6,272 nt of DNA, taken from assembly GCA_026985685.1 (NCBI GenBank), contig JALSQA010000469.1, positions 1-6,272 on the forward strand, written 5' to 3'. Shown here piece after piece: positions 1 to 5,218 of this stretch. The notes beneath the pieces were generated by a model. The model worked only from the letters and a program-made list of their open reading frames with translations, was not told where the DNA came from and made no database searches. Both the position numbers and the translations under genes were made by a program. Every line of letters starts with the position of its first letter. Positions within the stretch are counted from its first letter, which is position 1. Source of the DNA: Campylobacterales bacterium (GTDB lineage: Bacteria > Campylobacterota > Campylobacteria > Campylobacterales > QNZT01).

Positions 1-38
1 GAGAGATAACTGATAAAATTTCTTCTTGAATTATCCAT
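1..38 (-). CDS. 5' end of an unidentified gene with a Tat-like N-terminus (partial)
   Basis: Only the first 12 codons and two bases are inside the window. Read on the minus strand, an ATG at 38 is preceded by AAGGAG (45-50) with 6 nt spacing, a very good Shine-Dalgarno site. The peptide starts MDNSRRNFISYL; the SRRNFI part fits the twin-arginine consensus S-R-R-x-F-L/I, so the product is probably a folded cofactor-containing or redox protein exported by Tat. Too little is visible to name a family. The gene diverges from the peroxidase-like gene at 87. It is likely real because the start, the ribosome binding site and the Tat motif agree. Confidence 0.6.
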   Translation of the reverse strand, partial: MDNSRRNFISYL

Positions 39-70
39 TAGGAACTCCTTTGTTTTATCTAAACAGTGTA

Positions 71-76
71 ATAATA
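71..76 (-). promoter_or_regulatory. possible -10 box for the leftward Tat-substrate gene
   Basis: TATTAT on the minus strand (5 of 6 to TATAAT) would place a start point near 64 and give a short leader containing the AAGGAG site. No -35 is evident. In sequence this AT-rich a single hexamer is weak evidence. Confidence 0.3.
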
Positions 77-86
77 AAACAAAATA

Positions 87-797
87 GTGAAAGAAATGAG
101 GATAATTCTTTTATCGTTCATCCAAAAAGGCTGTAAGGGGTGTCATACTGGCATGAGTGTTGGAGGACAGAGTATCCAACACTTTCCTCTTAGACGATAT
201 ATTGGTGATATTTTTAAAACTGAGCCTTTTCCATTTAGAAATATTGGTGGATTTTTAGGTAAAGATAATGATAAAAAATTTCGTGTTCCTATCTTGAGAA
301 ATATCACAAAGACAGCACCATATTTTCATAACGGAGCAGTTAAAGATCTAAAAGAAGTTATAAAAATCATGAGCCGATATCAAATAGGAGAAGAGTTTAG
401 CCCAGAACAGATAGAAGATGTGATAGCTTTTTTCAAAACATTAGAGGGGAAAATTGTCCCTTATGATGTCAATCTCACACCAGAAGCAAATCTCTCACAC
501 TACAATCTTAAAGGAAGTAATCTATCAAATATGGATCTTCATGGTATAAATTTAAAATATGCCAATTTACAAAACTGTAACTTTTTTGAAACCAATCTCA
601 AAGGAGCAAATCTGGCATTTGCAAAAGTTAAGGGTGCTAACTTTACTTCGGCTGATCTTAGATTTGCTAGTTTAAATTATGTAGATTTACGAAAAATTGA
701 TTTTATAGAAACACAACTCCAGGGGATAAATCTCCAGCACGCTCTTTGGAGGGGAGGAAAGGAGTGTGCCAAAGGTTCATTTGGTAAATGTTTGTAA
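87..797 (+). pseudogene. C-terminal half of a di-heme cytochrome c peroxidase (CCP/MauG) joined to pentapeptide repeats; probable truncated remnant
   Basis: Residues 11-122 match the second-heme domain of bacterial di-heme peroxidases: heme-c motif CKGCH (C16, C19, H20), the stretch GMSVGGQSIQHFPL, the typical VPxLRNxxxTAPYFHxG block (68-83) and MSRYQIG, whose Met95 corresponds to a usual axial ligand. Residues about 134-221 are pentapeptide repeats of the A(N/D)LxX type (ANLSH, SNLSN, ANLQN, ANLAF, ADLRF), folding as a right-handed beta-helix. The tail with C227 and C235 resembles the W-x-x-G-x-x-C...G-S-x-G-x-C cap seen on many pentapeptide proteins. Family members are about 300 residues with an N-terminal signal and first heme; both are absent. 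The start is GTG 87 (ATG at 96 is an alternative), no good ribosome binding site is visible, and TAA at 75-77 closes the frame. Without export a c-type heme could not be attached, so I favour a decayed or rearranged gene. Confidence 0.65.
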
Positions 798-809
798 TTT
801 AGCTAATTT

Positions 810-1190
810 TTAAAGTCCAAAGAAATTATGAATATAAGCTTTTTCATGGTCGTTTTTTAATGTAATGGTTTTGATAGTTTTATTATTGTCATCGACAATG
901 ATAAGAGTATTTTGCTCTCTTTGTAAATGTTTTTCGCCCCAATCTTTTTCAAGATTATCCAAAACATTGTAAACTTCTATATTTGATGGTTCAATCTTTT
1001 CATCAGTTTTTGTATTTCTTATACGAAGTCCACCTATTTTTTTTTCGATTTTATACGGGATGTATGGTTTTAGTTGTTCATATACTCTTTTATCTCTACT
1101 TTGGGGCTGACCTTTTATAAATGCGACTAAAGCTAACATCAAAAATCCTAATCCCAATGCTAAGGGTAGGTATTTATTATATTTTTTCAT
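810..1190 (-). CDS. membrane-anchored protein of unknown function
   Basis: The product is 126 aa. A short basic N-terminus (KKYNK) is followed by one hydrophobic segment at about residues 8-25, then a polar domain of about 100 residues rich in Lys and Asp/Glu with no cysteines and no histidine cluster; positive-inside topology puts that domain in the periplasm. Segments such as KPYIPYKIEKKIGGLRI look like the conserved core of a family, but I cannot name it. The start is firm: AAGGA at 1196-1200 lies 5 nt before the ATG. It is transcribed divergently from the siroheme decarboxylase gene across a gap holding an FNR-type palindrome, so it may share anaerobic or N-oxide control. Its 3' end faces the peroxidase remnant 12 bp away, with no terminator hairpin between them. 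Confidence 0.75.
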   Translation of the reverse strand: MKKYNKYLPLALGLGFLMLALVAFIKGQPQSRDKRVYEQLKPYIPYKIEKKIGGLRIRNTKTDEKIEPSNIEVYNVLDNLEKDWGEKHLQREQNTLIIVDDNNKTIKTITLKNDHEKAYIHNFFGL

Positions 1191-1238
1191 GATATTCCTT
1201 CTATGAGTGTACTTTATCAGATTTAGGGTAAAATAGGA

Positions 1239-1252
1239 TTGATATAAGTCAA
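1239..1252. promoter_or_regulatory. FNR/CRP-family binding site (TTGAT-N4-GTCAA)
   Basis: The site reads TTGATATAAGTCAA, two 5-bp half-sites in inverted orientation separated by 4 bp, matching the FNR/DNR/NNR consensus TTGAT-N4-ATCAA at 9 of 10 half-site positions. Its centre (1245.5) is exactly 41.5 bp before the start point predicted from the TATAAT at 1275-1280, the class II activator position. It could also act leftward: a position 41.5 bp downstream on the minus strand (1204) has TAAAGT (1211-1216) as a 4-of-6 -10 and would give a 14-nt leader for the 810-1190 gene. The regulator is not in the window. Confidence 0.65.
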
Positions 1253-1274
1253 AAATAAATCAAATTTTATCAAG

Positions 1275-1280
1275 TATAAT
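1275..1280 (+). promoter_or_regulatory. -10 box of the siroheme decarboxylase operon
   Basis: A perfect TATAAT, with no recognisable -35 hexamer 17 bp upstream. Instead the FNR-type site covers that region, as expected for a class II activated promoter. The predicted start point is near 1287, leaving a leader of about 158 nt before the ATG at 1445. Confidence 0.6.
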
Positions 1281-1295
1281 AATACAAAGGTTATC

Positions 1296-1413
1296 CCTCA
1301 TTGCCATTAAGTTAAGAAGTTTTTTGGAAGTCTTGCTTTAGCTAGACCATCAATTAGATGGGACTAAAGTCACCATTTCCAAGTATAAAATATAAGCTTA
1401 ATGGCAGTTGAGG
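1296..1413 (+). repeat. 118-bp nested inverted-repeat element in the operon leader (MITE-like or structured leader RNA)
   Basis: The ends pair almost perfectly: 1296-1311 (CCTCATTGCCATTAAG) with 1397-1413 (CTTAATGGCAGTTGAGG), 15 Watson-Crick pairs, one G-U and one bulged base. Inside, three further arms nest in register: TTGGAA 1324-1329 with TTCCAA 1377-1382, CTTTAG 1336-1341 with CTAAAG 1364-1369, and CCATC 1347-1351 with GATGG 1357-1361 around a 5-nt AATTA loop. The whole block folds as one long interrupted hairpin. It contains no ORF. Strong terminal inverted repeats on a roughly 115-bp non-coding unit fit a miniature transposable element; the ends vaguely recall IS4-family termini from memory. 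Its place inside the predicted transcript also fits a leader RNA. Flanking direct repeats are not convincing. Confidence 0.7.
1384..1389 (+). promoter_or_regulatory. possible second -10 box inside the right end of the element
   Basis: TATAAA (5 of 6) lies just inside the right inverted repeat and would start transcription near 1396, giving a short leader without the hairpin. A second TATAAA at 1418-1423 lies just outside. Both are weak in AT-rich sequence, but they leave open outward transcription from the element. Confidence 0.25.
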
Positions 1414-1444
1414 TATCTATAAAATCAAAAAGGTACCAAATTTT

Positions 1445-2464
1445 ATGTCAGAAGAATTAACTGCCCAATTACTATCTATCATCCAAAAGCAATTTCCTTT
1501 AACTAAACATCCATATCTTGAAATAGCCCAAATGCTAGATATAGAAGAAAAAGAGGTGTTAGAGATTTTGCAAAAACAGAAAGATCAAGCTATTATCAGA
1601 CAGATTTCACCTATCTTTGATACTAAAAAGTTAGGATATAGTTCATCACTTGTTGCATTTATGATAGATGAAGATAAGATTGATCAAGCAGTAGAAGTTA
1701 TCAATTCGCATCCAGGTATCTCTCACAATTATGAAAGAGATCATGATTTCAATATATGGTTTACTCTTGCTGTTGCACCTGATTCTAAGCTAGGGTTAGA
1801 AAAGACAGTAGAGCTTTTGGCTCAAAAAACAGGGGCTAAAGATGCGATTATCTTACCAACACTAAAGATGTTTAAAATTGCTGTAAAACTAAACACTACT
1901 GGTAAAGATGCGAAAAAAGAGAAAATTACCAAAAGAAAATTTAAAGATATAATATTAACACCACTACATCATGATGTTATTTTACATACACAATATGATT
2001 TACCTATAGTGCATGAACCTTTTGGTGATGTAGTGAAAAAACTAGATATTTCGTATGAAACATTGTTTAAAACACTAAATGAGTTACAAGAAGCTGGTCT
2101 AATGCGTCGATTTGCAGCAATTTTAAATCATCGAAAAGCAGGATTCAATGCCAATGCTATGGTAGTTTGGGATGTTGATCCCAGTAAAGGTGAAGAGATA
2201 GGTAAAAAAGCGGCTGAATTTTCTGCTGTAAGTCACTGTTATCTTCGACCAAAGTATGATAATTGGCCATATAATCTTTTTACGATGGTTCATGGAAAAA
2301 CTACTGATGAGACAAATTCGATTATAGAATCTATCGCTAGTGAGATAGAACATAGATCAAAGAGACCTTTATATTCGACAAGAGAGTTTAAAAAAGTAAG
2401 GATCAAATACTATACACCTGAGTTTGAAGCTTGGGAAAATCAGATAACAGGAGAAGTATCTTGA
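1445..2464 (+). CDS. nirDL: fused NirD/NirL-type siroheme decarboxylase (AhbA/AhbB family)
   Basis: The product is 339 aa and contains two Lrp/AsnC-like units in tandem. Unit one has a winged helix (about 5-55) and a ferredoxin-like domain (65-150) with the NirD/AhbB-type signature H94-N95-Y96-E97-R98...F102-N103-I104-W105-F106. Unit two has a helix-turn-helix (172-228) and a domain (232-325) with the NirL/NirH-type signature S-H264-C-Y266-x-R268-P269...W274-P-Y-N277, then M281-V-H283-G. Despite the regulator-like fold, this family is enzymatic: it removes two acetate carboxyls from siroheme to give 12,18-didecarboxysiroheme, a cytoplasmic step toward heme d1 of cytochrome cd1 nitrite reductase (or toward heme b in the Ahb route). 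Fusion of the partners into one chain is known for NirDL. The start ATG has AAGG about 11 nt upstream, a rather long spacing. The next gene overlaps its stop. An FNR-type promoter precedes it, consistent with denitrification control. Confidence 0.87.
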   Translation: MSEELTAQLLSIIQKQFPLTKHPYLEIAQMLDIEEKEVLEILQKQKDQAIIRQISPIFDTKKLGYSSSLVAFMIDEDKIDQAVEVINSHPGISHNYERDHDFNIWFTLAVAPDSKLGLEKTVELLAQKTGAKDAIILPTLKMFKIAVKLNTTGKDAKKEKITKRKFKDIILTPLHHDVILHTQYDLPIVHEPFGDVVKKLDISYETLFKTLNELQEAGLMRRFAAILNHRKAGFNANAMVVWDVDPSKGEEIGKKAAEFSAVSHCYLRPKYDNWPYNLFTMVHGKTTDETNSIIESIASEIEHRSKRPLYSTREFKKVRIKYYTPEFEAWENQITGEVS

Positions 2465-2853
2465 ATATGTTTTTAGAATTGGAAGCTGGCAATCTTACAA
2501 TAGGATTGTTTTTTTTATTGATAGCAACTATTGTGGGAACACGACCATTTGTAAGAAGTGGAGTTAAAAAATTTATTTTTGCAACTGTAATTGCTGTTTT
2601 TACTATTTTGATAGCAGGACATTATATCATCACTACTAACAGGATGGAAAGTGTAAAGAGTGCATTTGGGGATGGTAAAAAGATAGAATGTGAAAGTAGA
2701 TTGAATCGTAAAGCAGCACAATCTGTGATTGTTAGTAAAAAATTGGGTTGGAAGTTAGAAGGTGATCTATTTTCAAATCCAAATTATGAGCGTACTTTTC
2801 ATACTGCAAGGTGTATTGTCAAAGTCAAACCAAAACTTGATATAAAAAAGTAG
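2461..2853 (+). CDS. two-TM membrane protein with a two-cysteine C-terminal domain, unknown function
   Basis: I chose the TTG at 2461: it overlaps the upstream stop as TTGA and lies 7 nt after AGGAG (2449-2453). ATG 2467 would be 13 nt away, and an in-frame ATG at 2431 would lie before the ribosome binding site. The product is then 130 aa. Hydrophobic segments span about 11-27 and 38-59 around a basic loop (R28, R32, K36, K37), placing both termini outside the cytoplasm. The following 70-residue domain is basic with C77 and C118, a possible disulfide pair or metal/heme contact, and W97. There is no CxxC or CxxCH. I do not recognise the family. Translational coupling to the siroheme decarboxylase suggests a role in the same process, perhaps heme d1 handling or assembly; this is inference. 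Confidence 0.75.
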   Translation: MNMFLELEAGNLTIGLFFLLIATIVGTRPFVRSGVKKFIFATVIAVFTILIAGHYIITTNRMESVKSAFGDGKKIECESRLNRKAAQSVIVSKKLGWKLEGDLFSNPNYERTFHTARCIVKVKPKLDIKK

Positions 2854-2862
2854 TTTAGTATT

Positions 2863-3309
2863 ATGTATTCTACTATTATGTTTATCCATATTGTAGCGGC
2901 TGCTACATGGATTGGTGGTTCTATGCTGTTGTTTGCTTTGGGCGTTTTTATGCGTGATAAAGAGGCTCAAAAAGTTGTCTATTTTTATATTGGACCAATT
3001 TATGGTTATTTTGAGTCGGTTGTTTTGGCTGTATTACTGATCACTGGAAGTTATATGTATGTTGTAAATGGTTTTCATGATAATCCAGAAAAATTTACCT
3101 ATGAGTTGGGATTTTATATGCATATCAAGATTGCACTTGTAGCATTGATTACCATTGCTACAGCTATTCATATGTATATATCCCTAAAGACAAACGGTAA
3201 AGATAAAACACTCAAAGAGAAACTCCTTGCCAGAGGTACATCTTTGTTTATCTTTGTTTTAAATTTTGTGATTTTGTGGTTGGCTATTCAGATCAGGACG
3301 ATATTATAG
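2863..3309 (+). CDS. four-TM CopD/HemJ-like membrane protein, possible heme-binding
   Basis: The product is 148 aa with four hydrophobic helices at about 3-28, 47-69, 85-108 and 126-146. The opening FIHIVAAATWIGG is the hallmark of the CopD-like superfamily (histidine near the start of TM1, then W-x-G-G), and HIKIALVAL...H in TM3 resembles HemJ-type proteins, with length and helix count matching HemJ. Membrane histidines H9, H87 and H103 could ligate heme b. CopD is linked to copper uptake and HemJ to protoporphyrinogen oxidation, so two readings are open: a heme-pathway membrane oxidoreductase or a redox/copper helper for the nitrite reductase. The ATG lies 9 nt after the previous stop with only a weak ribosome binding site; ATG 2878 is an alternative but would start just before H9. 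The last 6 bp overlap the 3' end of the opposing endopeptidase gene. Confidence 0.75.
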   Translation: MYSTIMFIHIVAAATWIGGSMLLFALGVFMRDKEAQKVVYFYIGPIYGYFESVVLAVLLITGSYMYVVNGFHDNPEKFTYELGFYMHIKIALVALITIATAIHMYISLKTNGKDKTLKEKLLARGTSLFIFVLNFVILWLAIQIRTIL

Positions 3310-3852
3310 TCCATGTGACCAGTATCGAATCGGTCCTGTATCGATATGCATGAAACCAGAACGTGGGTAGTAACCAACTCCACCTCGTCTGAGAAAGTGT
3401 GCTAATTTTTTGAGATCTTTTAGTTCAGTCCCTGGAAGATTGATATCTATAGCACGTGCTTTTAAGTGAAAGCTGTTTTTAGCTACACCTTCGGTATGTT
3501 TTCTAAGCATAGCATTTGTTTTTGGTGATCTGTATCCAGAGATCACTTTAAATGGTTTATTTGTATCTCTTATTAGTTGGATGGCATAGAGTAAGTCTAA
3601 AAGTTTTACATCCATTTTTTGAACATCACCTGTTCGATAGTCTCTTAGAAAATGGTTGATTTTTGCTAGTTCTGAGTCTACAAAATGATCTTTTGCCCAG
3701 TATGTTGCTTTTAAGTGTTCACCTGTATGGATATTGTAAAATTTGATACTTCTATCTACTGGCAATCTGTATGCAAAAAGTTCATATGGACTGACACTCA
3801 ATCCAGCTCCTAGTATGATGCTTTTTTTCAAAAAATCTCTTCGATTAAGCAT
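3304..3852 (-). CDS. Tat-exported MepK/YcbK-type (DUF882, peptidase M15-like) murein DD-endopeptidase
   Basis: The product is 182 aa, the normal size for the family. The N-terminus MLNRRDFLKK plus a hydrophobic stretch (11-20) is a clear Tat signal; cleavage is likely after LFA, near residue 27. The mature domain carries the Zn-peptidase signature: SGYRSP (105-110), S-x-H129-x6-D136 (in a SFHLKARAID block) and H169-x-D171 in GFMHIDTG. H129, D136 and H169 are the expected metal ligands. E. coli MepK, the best-known relative, cuts peptide cross-links in the cell wall so that new material can be inserted, so this enzyme probably acts in the periplasm on peptidoglycan. The start is supported by AGGGGA (3860-3865) 7 nt before the ATG and a TATAAT further upstream. 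The 3' end overlaps the opposing operon. Nothing links it functionally to its neighbours. Confidence 0.9.
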   Translation of the reverse strand: MLNRRDFLKKSIILGAGLSVSPYELFAYRLPVDRSIKFYNIHTGEHLKATYWAKDHFVDSELAKINHFLRDYRTGDVQKMDVKLLDLLYAIQLIRDTNKPFKVISGYRSPKTNAMLRKHTEGVAKNSFHLKARAIDINLPGTELKDLKKLAHFLRRGGVGYYPRSGFMHIDTGPIRYWSHGL

Positions 3853-3875
3853 ATTTCATTCCCCTATGTATCATG

Positions 3876-3881
3876 ATTATA
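3876..3881 (-). promoter_or_regulatory. -10 box for the MepK-like gene
   Basis: A perfect TATAAT on the minus strand. It predicts a start point near 3869 and a 17-nt leader carrying the AGGGGA ribosome binding site. No clear -35. Confidence 0.55.
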
Positions 3882-3945
3882 GACCAAATCGGCATTATCT
3901 GAAATAACTTTAATTTTTTTAGGAAATAAATGAAATGATTAGTTT

Positions 3946-3980
3946 ATATCTGCCAAAGAGTGGCAGATATTTTTTATTTT
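3946..3980 (+). terminator. Rho-independent terminator, rightward orientation
   Basis: ATATCTGCCA (3946-3955) pairs perfectly with TGGCAGATAT (3961-3970) around a 5-nt loop, followed at once by TTTTTATTTT. The T-run is on the plus strand. On the minus strand the hairpin follows the aminotransferase stop by 18 nt but is followed by AAACTAATC, not a U-run, so leftward termination would be poor. The nearest plus-strand gene ends at 3309. It may therefore stop read-through from that operon or an unseen small transcript; the stem could also protect the 3' end of the aminotransferase mRNA. Confidence 0.75.
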
Positions 3981-3987
3981 GGAAAGT

Positions 3988-5154
3988 TTATTTATAAGTT
4001 TTACAAAAGTCGGTAATTCTTTTAATACCCTCTTTGATATTTTCTTCGGAAGTAGCAAAAGAAAATCTAAAGTATCCTTCACTACCAAATCCAATACCAG
4101 GAACAACAGCTATTCCTTTGTCTGCTAATAAATCTTTACAAAACTGCATAGAGTCATTTGATACTTTTTTGATATTGATAAATAGATAAAAAGCACCAGC
4201 AGGGGATTGGACAGAAAGATCTTCACTTTGGTTAAATAACTCTACTGCAAGATCACGGCGTTTTTGAAACTCTTTACGCATCATCTCTATATCATCATCA
4301 GCTCTTCCATCAAGTCCAGCTATTGCTGCTTTTTGAGTGATAGAGTTTATATTTGAAGTGCTTTGTGACTGTAGTTTTTTCATCGCAGCTACAAGTTCAT
4401 CATTTGGTGATGCCAGATAGCCAAAACGCCATCCAGTCATAGCTACTGATTTGCTTAAACCATTAACAGTAACTGTTCTTTGAAACATATCTTCATTGAC
4501 ACTTGCAACGGCAGTAAATTCTCCATCATAGATAAGTTTTTCATACATCTCGTCAGATATAACTGTAATATCTGTATCTTTTAATACTTCACTAAGAGCT
4601 TCAAGTTCCTCTCTTGTATATACTGCACCGGTTGGATTGGATGGAGTTGTTAAGATTAGTATTTTTGTTTTTGGGGTGATTGCTTCTTTTAACTGTTTTG
4701 GTGTGATTTTAAAGCCATCCACATCTTCTGTCTGAATAAAAACAGATTTCCCACCACTATAAGTAACTAACTCAGGATAAGTGACCCAGTAAGGACTAGG
4801 GATGATAACCTCCGCACCATCTTCTATAAGTGCTTGAAATAGATTGAAAAGTGAGTGTTTTGCACCATTACTAGCTATGATTTGTGATGGTTTATATTCT
4901 AAGTTGTTATCTCTTTTTAATTTATCTGCTATTGCCTGGAGAAGTTCAGGGATACCTGGAACTGCTGTATATCTTGTAAAGTCATCATTAATTGCTTTGA
5001 TGGCTTCATCTTTGATTACTTGAGGTGTACCAAAGTCTGGTTCACCAGCTGAAAAGCTGATGACATCTTTACCCTGTGCTTTAAGTTCTCCAGCAAGTGT
5101 AGAGATAGCGATGGTTAGTGAAGTAGAGAGTGAGTTGATTCTTTTTGTCAGCAT
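3988..5154 (-). CDS. aspC: class I PLP-dependent aminotransferase (aspartate aminotransferase, subgroup I-gamma type)
   Basis: The product is 388 aa, full length for fold-type I aminotransferases. The catalytic set is complete: N173 in NPTG, D201 and Y204 in SDEMYEKL, the Schiff-base lysine K235 in GLSKSVAMTGWRFGY with R243 for the PLP phosphate, and R363 in YFRFSFA for the substrate alpha-carboxylate. W123 in the SPYW block stacks on the cofactor. The likely reaction is reversible transamination of aspartate and 2-oxoglutarate to oxaloacetate and glutamate in the cytoplasm; some relatives also accept prephenate or aromatic substrates, which sequence alone does not settle. The start is supported by AAGGG (5160-5164) 5 nt before the ATG and an extended -10 box. 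The ATG lies within one arm of a 12-bp-arm palindrome. It is 64 bp after the thioredoxin gene but appears to have its own promoter. Confidence 0.92.
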   Translation of the reverse strand: MLTKRINSLSTSLTIAISTLAGELKAQGKDVISFSAGEPDFGTPQVIKDEAIKAINDDFTRYTAVPGIPELLQAIADKLKRDNNLEYKPSQIIASNGAKHSLFNLFQALIEDGAEVIIPSPYWVTYPELVTYSGGKSVFIQTEDVDGFKITPKQLKEAITPKTKILILTTPSNPTGAVYTREELEALSEVLKDTDITVISDEMYEKLIYDGEFTAVASVNEDMFQRTVTVNGLSKSVAMTGWRFGYLASPNDELVAAMKKLQSQSTSNINSITQKAAIAGLDGRADDDIEMMRKEFQKRRDLAVELFNQSEDLSVQSPAGAFYLFINIKKVSNDSMQFCKDLLADKGIAVVPGIGFGSEGYFRFSFATSEENIKEGIKRITDFCKTYK

Positions 5155-5178
5155 AAAAACCCTTATTTTTTATGCTGA
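5148..5178. promoter_or_regulatory. perfect 12-bp-arm palindrome over the aminotransferase promoter, ribosome binding site and start codon
   Basis: TCAGCATAAAAA (5148-5159) and TTTTTATGCTGA (5167-5178) are exact reverse complements around a 7-nt centre. On the minus strand the AAGGG ribosome binding site is in the loop and the start codon in the downstream arm; the upstream arm touches the last base of the -10 box. It could be a DNA operator or, in a longer transcript entering from the thioredoxin gene, an RNA hairpin covering the start codon. Confidence 0.6.
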
Positions 5179-5186
5179 TTATAACA
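5178..5186 (-). promoter_or_regulatory. extended -10 box for the aminotransferase gene
   Basis: Minus-strand TGTTATAAT is a perfect TATAAT (5178-5183) with the TGn extension. The predicted start point is near 5171, giving a 17-nt leader with AAGGG. The -35 region is not recognisable, as is tolerable for an extended -10 promoter. Confidence 0.65.
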
Positions 5187-5218
5187 AATCAGGGGGTAAA
5201 AAGGGCTTAAATTATTCT

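Noticed and set aside
1296..1413. Signal recognition particle RNA or 6S RNA
   Set aside because: The length and rod shape invite the idea, but the conserved SRP tetraloop/asymmetric-loop sequence is absent, and the open central bubble expected of 6S RNA is not seen.
1286..1424. Target-site duplication flanking the inverted-repeat element
   Set aside because: The best 10-bp flanks (GGTTATCCCT on the left, AGGTATCTAT on the right) match at only 6 positions, which is not convincing for a recent insertion.
2123..2353. Open frame on the minus strand inside the siroheme decarboxylase gene
   Set aside because: It lies fully within a strongly supported gene and its translation has no family likeness. 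The short open frames at 2515-2721 and 2773-2970 on the minus strand, and at 5060-5287, 5618-5875 and 5976-6191 on the plus strand, are rejected for the same reason.
1445..2464. Lrp/AsnC transcriptional regulator
   Set aside because: The fold matches, but the duplicated architecture and the HNYER and SHCYxRP...WPYN signatures are those of the NirD/L/G/H and AhbA/B decarboxylases.
3314..3348. Repeated TATCGA words near the convergent overlap
   Set aside because: They fall in the conserved HIDTGPIRYW coding segment of the endopeptidase and form no stable hairpin with a T-run.
3870..3980. A small RNA on the plus strand ending at the terminator
   Set aside because: Only weak -10-like hexamers (such as TATAGA near 3879) are present and no conserved core is recognisable; kept only as an alternative explanation for the terminator.
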